A DNA stretch of 64,000 bases from an uncultured Pseudomonadota bacterium (GCA_903844155.1 CAIMSU010000103.1:1-64000), one strand, 5' to 3'. Numbered from the stretch's first letter, positions 28,615-39,112 are shown. Notes: generated by a model not told the origin, from the sequence alone. Numbers and translations: made by a program.

Positions 28615-29088
28615 ATGCCTGTGAACTTCACGCTGAACGGTCGCGGGGTCTCCGTGGAGGCAACGCCCATGGCGCGCCTGCTGGACGTGCTGCGCGAAGA
28701 CCTGCGTTGCACCGGCCCGAAAGAGGGTTGCGGCGAGGGTGAGTGCGGGGCGTGCACTGTTCTTGTAGACGGGCGCGCGGTGAACAGTTGCTTGATCCCC
28801 GTGATCCAGGTCGAGGGGGCGACGATCCTGACGGTCGAGGGCCTGGCGACAGACGGGCGCCTGCACCCGGTGCAGGAGGCCTTCGTCCGATGCGGCGCGG
28901 CCCAGTGCGGCATCTGCACGCCGGGGTTCCTGGTGACTGCGCGAGCGCTGCTGGACGAAAACCCGCATCCAAGTCGGGAAGAGGCGCGCGAGGCGCTCGC
29001 CGGGAACCTGTGCCGCTGCACCGGCTACCAGAAGATCATCGACGCGGTGTGCGAGGCGATCGTGCCCGTTGGAACGGCGGGATGCTGA
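28615..29088 (+). CDS. xanthine dehydrogenase/CO-dehydrogenase-type (2Fe-2S) small subunit
   Basis: GCGEGECGACTVLVDG...CGAAQCGICTPGFLVTA...NLCRCTGYQKII. Confidence 0.93.
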   Translation: MPVNFTLNGRGVSVEATPMARLLDVLREDLRCTGPKEGCGEGECGACTVLVDGRAVNSCLIPVIQVEGATILTVEGLATDGRLHPVQEAFVRCGAAQCGICTPGFLVTARALLDENPHPSREEAREALAGNLCRCTGYQKIIDAVCEAIVPVGTAGC

Positions 29089-29918
29089 CCTGTACCGCCC
29101 CCGTCCACCAGCCGCGGTCGCTGGACGAGGCCATCGCCTGTCGCGCCATCCATCCCTTCGCCACCGTGCTCGCCGGCGGGACGGACATCATGGTCTACCT
29201 GGAGGCGGGCAGCCTGAAACCATCCTCCCTCCTCGATCTCTGGAAGGTCGACGCGCTCCGCGGCATCACCGTCCAAGCCGACGGCGTTCGGATCGGCGCG
29301 CTGACCACGTGGACCGACATCGCCCGTGAAGCGCGGATGCCTGCAGCCCTGCGCGACTGCGCCCGTACGGTCGGCGCTTTGCAGATCCAGAACCGCGGGA
29401 CCGTCGGCGGGAACATCGTCAACGCCTCGCCTGCCGGGGACTCGCTGCCGATGTGGCTGGTGCTGGACGCGGTGTTCGAGGTGCGCTCGTGGCACGGCAC
29501 CCGGCGCATCCCCGCCGCCGAATTCTGGCGCGGGTACAAGCGGATGGACCTCGCGGCCGACGAACTGCTCGTCGGGGTGCACGTTCCCGCGGTTTCGGGC
29601 GACGTGCGCTACCGCAAGGTCGGCACACGGCTGGCGCAGGCGATCTCCAAGGTTGTCCTTGGTCTTCGCGTGGCGACGGTCGACGGCCTGGTCACCGAGG
29701 CCCGAGTGGCGTTCGGCTCCGTCGGCCCCACCCCAGCCCGCGCCACAGCCGTTGAGCACGCCCTCGTCGGCCGGGCGCTCTCCCCCGAGACCGTCGACAA
29801 CGCCGTTGCTGCCTTGCAGATCGCACCCCTCGACGACATCCGCTCGACCGCTGACTACCGCAACGACGTCGCCCGGCGCATCCTCCGCGCCGAGCTCCTC
29901 GCGCTCGCTCGCGGGTGA
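29082..29918 (+). CDS. FAD-binding medium subunit of xanthine dehydrogenase/CO-dehydrogenase type
   Basis: TVLAGGTDIMVYL...GALQIQNRGTVGGNIVNASPAGDSLP...YRKVGTRLAQAISKV. Confidence 0.9.
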   Translation: MLTCTAPVHQPRSLDEAIACRAIHPFATVLAGGTDIMVYLEAGSLKPSSLLDLWKVDALRGITVQADGVRIGALTTWTDIAREARMPAALRDCARTVGALQIQNRGTVGGNIVNASPAGDSLPMWLVLDAVFEVRSWHGTRRIPAAEFWRGYKRMDLAADELLVGVHVPAVSGDVRYRKVGTRLAQAISKVVLGLRVATVDGLVTEARVAFGSVGPTPARATAVEHALVGRALSPETVDNAVAALQIAPLDDIRSTADYRNDVARRILRAELLALARG

Positions 29919-30793
29919 GCCTGGAGCTGCGGCCCGCGGTCCTTGGCGCCGAGGGCGAGCCCGCCACCGTTCATCGCCCCGACTGGGCCGTCAACCGCGT
30001 GCTCGTCGGCGACTGCCTCTCCCAGATGGCCGGGCTCCCGGCACGCAGCGTCCACCTCGTCCTCTGCGACCTGCCCTACGGCACCACGAACAACGCCTGG
30101 GACAGCGTCATCGACCTCGGCGCGCTCTGGCAGGCGTACGAGCGCGTGCTCGCGCCCGATGGCGTCGTCGTCCTCACCGGGCAGGGGCCGTTCACCGCGC
30201 GCCTCCTGCTCTCCCGCGAGGCGTGGTTCCGGTACAAGCTGTGCTGGGTCAAGTCCAAGGCCACGAACTTCCTCAACGCGAAAAAGCAGCCGCTACGCCG
30301 GTATGAGGACGTGCTGGTGTTCACGCCCGCGGGCGTCGGCCGGTACTTCCCGCAGATGCAGCCCGGCGCGGCCTACGACAAGGGCGTGCGAAAGGACCAG
30401 CAAACCGGCAGTTACAACGACATGCAGCCCGCGCGCGTCAAGACCGACGGCGGCCGCTACCCGACCGACGTCGTCTACTTCAAGACCGCCGAGAGCGAGG
30501 GGCCCGTCTGGCACCCGACGCAAAAGCCCGTCGCGCTGGGCCGCTACCTCGTGCGGACCTACAGTCGACCGGGCGAGGTCGTGCTCGACAACGCCTGCGG
30601 CTCGGGGAGCTTCCTGGTCGCGGCGTTGTCGGAGGGCAGAAACTACGTGGGCATCGAGTTGAACAAGGCGACCCGGCAGTTCCGGCGGGACGACGTGGAC
30701 CTCGTCGCCGTGAGCCAGGAGCGGCTCCGGGCAACCTGGGCGGAGCTGCCGGATCGGCAACGGTCGTGGGTCATGCCAGACGGACCACGGTGA
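29915..30793 (+). CDS. DNA N4-cytosine/N6-adenine methyltransferase
   Basis: DLPYGTTNNAWD catalytic motif; HPTQKPVALGRYLVRTYS; LDNACGSGSFLVAAL. Confidence 0.88.
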   Translation: MSLELRPAVLGAEGEPATVHRPDWAVNRVLVGDCLSQMAGLPARSVHLVLCDLPYGTTNNAWDSVIDLGALWQAYERVLAPDGVVVLTGQGPFTARLLLSREAWFRYKLCWVKSKATNFLNAKKQPLRRYEDVLVFTPAGVGRYFPQMQPGAAYDKGVRKDQQTGSYNDMQPARVKTDGGRYPTDVVYFKTAESEGPVWHPTQKPVALGRYLVRTYSRPGEVVLDNACGSGSFLVAALSEGRNYVGIELNKATRQFRRDDVDLVAVSQERLRATWAELPDRQRSWVMPDGPR

Positions 30794-33167
30794 GCGCGTC
30801 GCCGCCTTCCTCGGCGTTGGCGGGACGGAAGTCGCGGACGTAGCGCGAGGCCGGGAGCCAGCGGCGGACGGCCTCCTTCAGCACCCCGGTGCCGTGGCCG
30901 TGGAGCAGGAAGACGACGCCGGTGCGGTTCGTGTGGCTGTCGAAGAACGGCTCGATGGCGTTGAGCGCCTCGTCGACCCGAAAGCCACGGAGATCGAGGG
31001 TGTTTGGCGCGACGGCCACGTGGACACCTGCCAGCGGCTCCATCTGCGACGCCGTCTTTGCCGCCGCGACAATGACACGCGCGTGATGCCGCTTCTCGCC
31101 CCCGCCCATCGCCGAGAGCTCGGCCAGGCCCACCCAGCTCGCCATCCCCCTGGAGGAGACCTTCGCCTTCTCCCTCGCGATCTCGACGACGTCGACCACG
31201 CCGAGGAGCGCGTGACGCACGCGCTGCCCCACAACCAGCGCCTCCGTCGGCGGACTCGCGACGGGGACCGGCGCCGCCACGGCACCCTCGTCGCCCGCTA
31301 CCGCCACGGCCCGCAAGCGACGCAGCGCCTCGTTCGCGCCGCGCAGGCTAGGATCGGCCTGCAACGCCGCGACCAGCGCCTTCACCTCGTCCTCGCGCTC
31401 GCGCATCCGCGCCCGGGCCTTGTCGACCTCCTCGGCCACGGCCCGCTCGATCCGTCGCGCCAGCACCGCCTCCCGCGCCGCCATCGTCGCCATCTGCTCG
31501 GCGACCGTCGCGCGCTCAGCCCGCAGCCGCTCGGTCTCGCGCCGCGCCTGGCCACGCTCCTCGTCCAACGCCTCCAATTGCCGCGCCAGCGCCCTCGCCG
31601 CCTCGTCCATCACCCCCTCGGCCCGCTCCAACACGGCCTCCGGCATGCCCATCTGCCGGGCGATCGCGAGCGCGTGCGAAGCCCCTGGCGCGCCCGTCTC
31701 CAGACGGAACGTCGGGCGTCCATCCACGAATTGTGCGGCGGCGACGGCGAACCTCAGATCCGCGAGCGCCAACCCCTTCATCTCGGGAAAGTGGGTCGTG
31801 ACCGCCACGCGCGCGCCGGCGTCGACGAGCGCCTCGACCACCGCTCGCGCGAGGGCCGCACCCTGCGTCGGGTCGGTGCCGGCCGTGATCTCGTCGATGA
31901 GGACGAGGGCGCCCGGCCTCGCGGTGGCGATGGCGCGCGTGAGGGACTGGACGTGCGCGGAGAACGTGGAGAGGCCGTCCGCGACCGACTGCTGATCGCC
32001 AATGTCGGCGAAGATCGGGTCGAAGACGTCAACGCGGGCGCCTGGAGCGCAAGGCAACGGGAGCGCCGCGCGGACGAGGACGGCGAGGAGGCCGAGGGTC
32101 TTGAGCGCGATGGTCTTGCCGCCAGCGTTCGGTCCGGTGAGGACGAGGCCGGGCGTTCGAGGCGTCAATTCCAGGTCGTTGCCGACGACGTTGCGGGCGA
32201 GCGGGCGCTCGGGGGTTGGCAGCGCCGCCAGCGCGAGCAGCGGGTGCCGCGCGTCCTTCACGGTGAGGACGCCGTCGGTCTGCACCTGTGGCAGCGTTCC
32301 GGCCAGCCGCGACCCAAATCCGACCCGCGCGCACACGAGATCGAGCCGCACCGAGGCTGCCAGTGAGGCCAGGATCGGGGCTCGTCCGCGCCCGACCTTG
32401 TCCGAGAGCTCCCCGAGGATCCGGCGTTCCTCGCGGTACAGCGCCGACTCCGCCTCGGTGAGATCGTTGTGCAGCTCCACCACCGCCGCGGGCTCGACGT
32501 AGCTGGTCTCGCCGGACTGCGAGGTGCCGTGAACGATGCCAAGTCCGCGTCGAAAGCTCGATTTCACGGGGAGGACGAAGCGGCCGTTCCGCTCGGTGAC
32601 GTAGCGGTCCTGGAGCATCGCGCCGAGGCCGTCATCGCGGATCAGCTCGTCGAGGGTGGCCTGGATGCGGGTTCGGAGGCTCTCCTTTCGGCGACGCAGC
32701 TCGTCAAGGAGCGGGTACTCGACGCCGGACAGCTGGCCGAGGGCGTCGAAACTACGGCGCAACAACGCCAGCAGTTCCGCGTTGACGTCGATGGGGTGAG
32801 CGACGAGGAAGACGGCCGGAGCTTCGTCTGCGACTGACTCGGCCCAGCGGCGCAGGATCGACAGGCCCTCCAGCCCGCCGGCGACGGCGCGGAGGTCCTC
32901 ACATTCGAGCGTCAGCCCGCGGCCAGCCCGCTCCACGGCGCCGCCGATGTCCAGTACGCCACCGACGGGACATCGCAGTCCGCCGCGTTCAAGCTCCCAG
33001 AGTTCGCGCACCTCCTGGTACGCCGCGCGAATGGCCGACGCGTCCGAGAGCAACGGCCAGGTCGCAGCCGCCCGCGCGCCCGCAAGCGTGCGACAGCCCG
33101 CCGCCAACGCCACGAGGACGTCGGGCCAGCCGAGCACGAGGAGCGAGCGTTCGAGGTCCGGGGACAT
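30771..33167 (-). CDS. mutS2: endonuclease MutS2
   Basis: GPNAGGKTIALKTLGL, DIGDQQS, STFSAHV, C-terminal Smr LDLRGFRVDEAL...LHGHGTGVLK. Confidence 0.95.
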   Translation of the reverse strand: MSPDLERSLLVLGWPDVLVALAAGCRTLAGARAAATWPLLSDASAIRAAYQEVRELWELERGGLRCPVGGVLDIGGAVERAGRGLTLECEDLRAVAGGLEGLSILRRWAESVADEAPAVFLVAHPIDVNAELLALLRRSFDALGQLSGVEYPLLDELRRRKESLRTRIQATLDELIRDDGLGAMLQDRYVTERNGRFVLPVKSSFRRGLGIVHGTSQSGETSYVEPAAVVELHNDLTEAESALYREERRILGELSDKVGRGRAPILASLAASVRLDLVCARVGFGSRLAGTLPQVQTDGVLTVKDARHPLLALAALPTPERPLARNVVGNDLELTPRTPGLVLTGPNAGGKTIALKTLGLLAVLVRAALPLPCAPGARVDVFDPIFADIGDQQSVADGLSTFSAHVQSLTRAIATARPGALVLIDEITAGTDPTQGAALARAVVEALVDAGARVAVTTHFPEMKGLALADLRFAVAAAQFVDGRPTFRLETGAPGASHALAIARQMGMPEAVLERAEGVMDEAARALARQLEALDEERGQARRETERLRAERATVAEQMATMAAREAVLARRIERAVAEEVDKARARMREREDEVKALVAALQADPSLRGANEALRRLRAVAVAGDEGAVAAPVPVASPPTEALVVGQRVRHALLGVVDVVEIAREKAKVSSRGMASWVGLAELSAMGGGEKRHHARVIVAAAKTASQMEPLAGVHVAVAPNTLDLRGFRVDEALNAIEPFFDSHTNRTGVVFLLHGHGTGVLKEAVRRWLPASRYVRDFRPANAEEGGDALTVVRLA

Positions 33168-33266
33168 GGTGGGGGCGGCGGTATCAAGGCTGGAGGCTGG
33201 AGGGGGGCATCACGCGGGCCCCAAGCCGCAGAACCGGACCCGCTCGGACGCGGTAATTAGGTTGGC

Positions 33267-33956
33267 ATGCCCGTCCCCGTCGCCGCTCACCCGCTCCTCG
33301 TCGCGCGTTTCCTTTCGGTCCAATTTCCGCGCCCTCTCGGGGACCTCGCCGACCCGCTCATCAGCGCCCTACTGGCCCTCGACAGCGCGGAGCTCGTCGC
33401 CGAATACGTCTCGATGTTCGACGGCGAACCGATCACCAGCGCCGTCGGTCCCTCCGGCGATCCGCTGCGGCTCGCGATCCGCGACCTCCTCCGACACGGA
33501 GGCTTCAAGCCCACCGGCCGCTCCAAGCCCGCCTCCGAGTACCTCCTCAAGGCCGCCGCCGACGGCTTCCTCAACCCCATCAACGCCGCAGTCGACGCCT
33601 GCAACGCCGTTTCGCTACACAGCGGCTTCCCGATCTCGGTCGTCGACCTCGACCGCACCTCCGGCCCGCTGCGCATCGCCGTCGCCCCCGACCCGGCAGG
33701 AAGTGCCGTCGACTTCGTCTTCAACGCCTCCGGCCAGACCATCGACATCGACGGTCTGCTCTGCCTTTTCGACGATGACGGCCCCTGCGCGAACGCCGTC
33801 AAGGACGCGCAGCGCACGAAGACCACGAACGCGACGACGCGCACCCTCTCCGTGATCTGGGGCGTGCGCGGCCATGAACCGCGCCTCGACCTGACCGCGA
33901 GGTGGTACGCCGCCCTCCTTCGTCAGCTCGGCGCGGAGGTGACGTGCGCCCCCTGA
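33267..33956 (+). CDS. B3/B4 tRNA-binding-domain-like protein
   Basis: PASEYLLKAAADGFLNPINAAVDACNAVSLHSGFPISVVDLDR. Confidence 0.75.
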   Translation: MPVPVAAHPLLVARFLSVQFPRPLGDLADPLISALLALDSAELVAEYVSMFDGEPITSAVGPSGDPLRLAIRDLLRHGGFKPTGRSKPASEYLLKAAADGFLNPINAAVDACNAVSLHSGFPISVVDLDRTSGPLRIAVAPDPAGSAVDFVFNASGQTIDIDGLLCLFDDDGPCANAVKDAQRTKTTNATTRTLSVIWGVRGHEPRLDLTARWYAALLRQLGAEVTCAP

Positions 33957-34609
33957 CGCCACGGCTCGCGATGGTCGCCGACGAGGTTCGCCGATGTACC
34001 ACTTCTGCAGAGAGCAATTGTGGTACATCGCCGCTCGTCGTCGACGTGGGGTGTGACCACGCGGGGCTCTCCCTCACGTTGCTCCACGAGGGGCTGCCTG
34101 CGCGGATCGTAGCAGTAGATTGCAACGCCGCGCCGTGCGCCCGAGCCCGCGCGAACGCCCTGGCCCTCGGCCTGCCGCTCGACGTCCGGCAGGGCGGGGG
34201 GCTCGATCCGGTCGAGGGATTCGTCGAGGTGGTCAGCATGTGCGGCGTCGGGTCGGGGACGGCGGTGGAGGTGCTGGAGGGGGCGCGGGATCGCGTTGGC
34301 GCGGCGGTGGTGCAGCCCAACGACGATGGAGCGGGCGTGCGCGCTTGGGCCCGGGGCGCGGGGTGGCGGGTTGCGCGCCAGCGGGCGGTCTGGGATCGGG
34401 GGCGGTACTACGGGGCGCTGGTGCTGGCGCCGGGGGCCTACGATCTCGACTACGCCGAGCTCATGTGGGGAGTCGGAGCGCAGGTGGACCGGGAGGCGCT
34501 GGGGCGACGGCTGCGGGGTGAGATCGCGCGACTTGGCGCGTTTCCGGCGAAGGAAATGGAGCTGCGGTGGGCGAAAGAGGCGTTGCGGCGCCTGGGACTG
34601 CCAGGTTGA
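33944..34609 (+). CDS. trmK: tRNA (adenine22-N1)-methyltransferase-like protein (TrmK family)
   Basis: LVVDVGCDHAGLSLTLLHEG...DVRQGGGLDPVEG...VVSMCGVGSG...AVVQPND; palindromic element copy 1 in the N-terminal linker. Confidence 0.75.
   Translation: MRPLTPRLAMVADEVRRCTTSAESNCGTSPLVVDVGCDHAGLSLTLLHEGLPARIVAVDCNAAPCARARANALALGLPLDVRQGGGLDPVEGFVEVVSMCGVGSGTAVEVLEGARDRVGAAVVQPNDDGAGVRAWARGAGWRVARQRAVWDRGRYYGALVLAPGAYDLDYAELMWGVGAQVDREALGRRLRGEIARLGAFPAKEMELRWAKEALRRLGLPG
33993..34029 (+). repeat. 37-bp palindromic element copy 1, inside trmK in frame
   Basis: GATGTACCACTTCTGCAGAGAGCAATTGTGGTACATC. Confidence 0.9.
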
Positions 34610-34718
34610 CCGGGCCGCGGACGGGCTGCGAGGGAGGATGTACCACAATTGCTCTCTGCAGTTGTGGTACATCGGCCGCGGCCACGATGGCGCAGAAGAT
34701 GCACGGGTCGCCGGTCAT
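34461..34718 (-). pseudogene. truncated HIT-family gene (N-terminal CxxC only)
   Basis: MTGDPCIFCAIVAAA then palindromic element and unrelated sequence antisense to trmK; ATGA coupling to the upstream gene. Confidence 0.5.
34637..34673 (-). repeat. 37-bp palindromic element copy 2
   Basis: minus strand GATGTACCACAACTGCAGAGAGCAATTGTGGTACATC, 35/37 identical to copy 1. Confidence 0.9.
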
Positions 34719-35183
34719 GGTCCGAGCAGCTCGCGCAACCTCGCCGCCCCAACACCTCGCAATTCTTCGGATTTCTTGCCCGTCAACTTCGCCAGCACCT
34801 TCACCGGGTCCGCCTCCTCCTGCTTGAGCGCGCGGTAGGCCTTCTCGTTCAGGTCCAGCGCCGCAAACCGCTCTTTCACCAGCTCCCAGGCCTTCTTCTC
34901 GCGCTCGCCCAAAAACTGCTCCTTGAGCTTGAGCAGCGCCGCGGCCTCCCGCGTCCGCCCCGCCGCCTTCAACTCCTTGCACCGCACGTCCGACCGCGAC
35001 GTGAGCTGGCCGATCGAGGCCTCCTTCGGGATCTCGACGCGTTGGGCTCGCAATTCCGCGATCCACGCGCTGCTTAGCGGATCCGGCAGCAATGCGGTGG
35101 CGACGGGCGGATCCGCGGGCTTCGGGGCTGGCAGTCCCTTGTCGGCGAGCGCGCCGAGGAGGGCGTTTTTGAGGTCGGACATG
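34715..35183 (-). CDS. hypothetical cytoplasmic protein (charged, helical)
   Basis: MSDLKNALLGALADKGLPAPKP...; ATG 35183. Confidence 0.6.
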
Positions 35184-35218
35184 GGCGGCTGGTAACCGAC
35201 GCGTGGTACCCTCAGCGG

Positions 35219-35682
35219 ATGGTGACGGCGCTGCTCCTCCTCGCTGCATTTCCGAGCGCGGAGGCTGAGACGCCGGACTCCCGCGACCCCTTCGTCGCGC
35301 CGCAACCCGGCGAACTCTCGGGGTGCACCCTGGTCGGCACCGCGTGGAGCGACGGATCCCGGGCGGCCCGAAACCCGTGATCGACACCGACGGCCCCGGC
35401 TGGCTCCCCGGCTATCCGCTCCAGAGCGACACGCTCGTCGGCACCGAGCTCGGCGGGAGCGCGCCCGCCGCGCTGATCATCGACCCCTCCGGGACCGCGC
35501 ATACCCTGCGCCTCGGCGCGTACATCGGTCAGAACTGGGGCACCGTTACGGCGATCGGTCCGGAGAGCATCACCGTCACCGAGGAATACCAGGCCATCGA
35601 CGGCGTCCTCGTCGTCAACCCGATCGTGATCCCGCTGGGCCGGGCCGCCCCTCCGGTTGCGCCCGCGCCGCCTTCCCGTTAG
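35219..35682 (+). pseudogene. PilP-like pilus assembly lipoprotein region, split between two frames
   Basis: MVTALLLLAAFPSAEAETPDSRDPFVAPQPGELSGCTLVGT... in one frame, then LVGTELGGSAPAALIIDPSGTAHTLRLGAYIGQNWGTVTAI in another; junction GTGA at 35377. Confidence 0.5.
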
Positions 35683-35810
35683 CCCCCGCGGCCGCCCATC
35701 CTGGGCGACCCGCGCCGGCCCGCGATGCCCATCCTGGGCTTCCAAGGTACCCCCGACGCGGATCTCTTGAGCCTCGCAAGGGCTCGTTTCGCACCCAAGG
35801 AGCCATACAC

Positions 35811-36428
35811 ATGGCACGTTATCGTGGACCGCGGCTGAAGAAATGCCGTCAGGTGGGCGTGGTGCTTCCCGGACTCACCAATGCTGGCTCGCTCAAGCGC
35901 GCCAACCCTCCGGGACAGCACGGCGCTCGTCGCAAGTCAAAATCGTCGGACTTCAAGGAGCGCCAGACCGAGAAGCAGAAGCTGCGCCTGCACTTCGGCG
36001 TGCTCGAGAAGCAGTTCCGCCGCTACGTCACCGAGGCCAGCCGGCGCAAGGGCCCGACCGGGCGCATCCTCATCACGCTGCTCGAGTCCCGGCTCGACAA
36101 CATCGTGTGGCGCCTTGGCCTCGCCGAGACCATCCCCGGCGCGCGCCAGCTCGTCGTGCACGGGCACATCACCTGTGACGACGTGCGTACCGACCGCCCC
36201 AGCTTCCACGTGAAGCCCGGCATCGTCGTTGCGATCCACCCGAAGTCGCGCGAGAAGCCCTTCATCCAGGCCAAGCTTGAGCACGCGAACAGCCGCGTTC
36301 GCCCCGGCTTCCTCGAGTTCGACCCGGCCAAGGCCGCGGGCAAGCTCGTCGTCCAGCCGGAGCGCGAAGACCTGCCGTTCGAGTGCGATCCCCAGAAGAT
36401 CGTCGAGTTCTACTCGCAGCAGATCTGA
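35811..36428 (+). CDS. rpsD: 30S ribosomal protein S4
   Basis: MARYRGPRLKKCRQVG...ESRLDNIVWRLGLAETIPGARQLVVHGHI. Confidence 0.98.
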   Translation: MARYRGPRLKKCRQVGVVLPGLTNAGSLKRANPPGQHGARRKSKSSDFKERQTEKQKLRLHFGVLEKQFRRYVTEASRRKGPTGRILITLLESRLDNIVWRLGLAETIPGARQLVVHGHITCDDVRTDRPSFHVKPGIVVAIHPKSREKPFIQAKLEHANSRVRPGFLEFDPAKAAGKLVVQPEREDLPFECDPQKIVEFYSQQI

Positions 36429-36465
36429 CCCTCAGCCGTCCTGCGGGCGGTCTGGCCTCGGCCGG

Positions 36466-36909
36466 TCAGCCTCGCGGGATTCGTGGGTACTCGCCTGCGA
36501 CCGGAGCCGTCCACGCGTTCGCGCGCTGGGCGGCTTCTGCATTCGGAAGGTCCGCGGCGGCATAAAATGCGTCCGCCTCGGCCAGCAACCCGGCGACGTC
36601 AACCCCGTCCCGCGGGCTCGCGCAGGCGACGAGCTTTTCGTGCGCCTTCTCCCATTGTCCACGTGCGCCGCGGGGATTGCCGCGTCGCCAGTGCTCGAAG
36701 CTCACGGCGAGCTGGATGAGGCCCTGCACAAAGCGGCGATCGCCGCCAGTGCGTTCACGGCCCTCCGCGGGCGCTCCCGCGAGCGCGTGCCAGAGCGACT
36801 CCCAGACCTCGTGGGCCTCAAAAAACTCGCCGGCGTCAAAATGCGCGCGGGCGGCCTGAAAACGGGGGTCCGCCGAGGGAAACGGTGGAGGTGGTCCGTG
36901 GTCCTTCAT
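36466..36909 (-). CDS. DUF309-family protein
   Basis: ARAHFDAGEFFEAHEVWESLWHAL...FVQGLIQLAVSFEHWRRGNPRGA. Confidence 0.85.
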   Translation of the reverse strand: MKDHGPPPPFPSADPRFQAARAHFDAGEFFEAHEVWESLWHALAGAPAEGRERTGGDRRFVQGLIQLAVSFEHWRRGNPRGARGQWEKAHEKLVACASPRDGVDVAGLLAEADAFYAAADLPNAEAAQRANAWTAPVAGEYPRIPRG

Positions 36910-37988
36910 GCGGTTGAACCGGCACTTTGGGCGACCCGCGCCACGTCCGGGCGACGGTCGGCGCGCCAGGGGGCGGGATCCTCGCCGAGCGCGATGAGGA
37001 CGCCCAACGCGTGCGCAGCGGCAACGTCCGGGGCGGTCGCCACGGCGTCGCGCAGGGCGGGAATGGCGACGGCGCCGTACTTCCAGAGGGCGTCCATGGC
37101 CGCGAGGTAGAACCCGCCGAACGCCGAGCCGGTGGTGTTTCCGAGGTAGGAGACGAGGGTTGGGACGGCCGCGAGGTCGCCAAGCTCGCCAAGCGCCCAG
37201 ATCAGGTTCGTTCGAACCGGGTACTGGATGCCCATGCCGGCGCCGGGGCGGCCCTCAAAGTCGAGCGCCTCGTCCTTCAGCGCGCGCAAAAGCACGGGTG
37301 TACCCTCCCGAAGCCCGATCCGGCCGATGGCGGTGGCGGCGAGGCGACGCTGCGTGAAGCCGCGGCCGGGGTCGACGTCCGTGGCGCGCAGCGCGTCGAC
37401 GAGGAGGGGCAGGGCGCGGGGGTCAGCGGAGAGGCCCAGCGCGTTGAAGATGACGTGCTGTTCGCGGCGGCCGGCGACCGCGAGCGATGCGGCGAGCGCC
37501 CCGTAGTCGCGCTCAGGCTGGTCGAGGGCCAGGGCGAGGCGCTCGGGGAGCGGGGGAACGTCGAACGCGAGGCGGCGAGGGCCGCCGACGGTCGGGTAGG
37601 TCCGACGGTCGCGGGCGTCGAGGAGGGCGATGGCGACGGTGCGAGCGGCGATGGCGTCGGGTGAGCAACGGACGGTCGCGAGGGCGACGGCGAGGGCGTC
37701 CTCATCGCGACCGCGGGTGGAGCGGGCGCGGGAGAGCGCGGGCAGGGAGCGAGCGTCTCCACGTCGCCCGAGGGCGCGGGCGGCGGCTCGGGTCACGGCG
37801 GCACGGTCGTCGGCAAGCTGCGCTTCGATGAACTCCCGGGCTTGATCCTCGGGACGCACGGCGAGAGCGGACACGGCGAGGACGGCGAGGCGCTCAGTGC
37901 CGCGGCGGATGGCGCGCGCCAGCCCGAGGCCGTCAAGCTCGCCCAGCCCGCGGCCGGTCAGCAGGCGGTCGGCGAGCGGGATCGGCAT
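36906..37988 (-). CDS. HEAT-repeat protein
   Basis: tandem helical repeats (AVTRAAARALGRRGDARSLPALSRA; AATAIGRIGLREGTPVLLRAL; LIWALGELGDLAAVPTLVSYL). Confidence 0.8.
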   Translation of the reverse strand: MPIPLADRLLTGRGLGELDGLGLARAIRRGTERLAVLAVSALAVRPEDQAREFIEAQLADDRAAVTRAAARALGRRGDARSLPALSRARSTRGRDEDALAVALATVRCSPDAIAARTVAIALLDARDRRTYPTVGGPRRLAFDVPPLPERLALALDQPERDYGALAASLAVAGRREQHVIFNALGLSADPRALPLLVDALRATDVDPGRGFTQRRLAATAIGRIGLREGTPVLLRALKDEALDFEGRPGAGMGIQYPVRTNLIWALGELGDLAAVPTLVSYLGNTTGSAFGGFYLAAMDALWKYGAVAIPALRDAVATAPDVAAAHALGVLIALGEDPAPWRADRRPDVARVAQSAGSTA

Positions 37989-38038
37989 GGCGACAGCGTA
38001 GCGCGCGGGACCGGCCCGAACCGGCGCGCGTCAAACGA

Positions 38039-39112
<1,074 letters not shown>

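Noticed and set aside
33993-34673. trmK as an invertible cassette between the two inverted palindromes
   Set aside because: Inverting the segment would break the continuous TrmK frame and would not restore a HIT gene, so the present orientation is likely the functional one.
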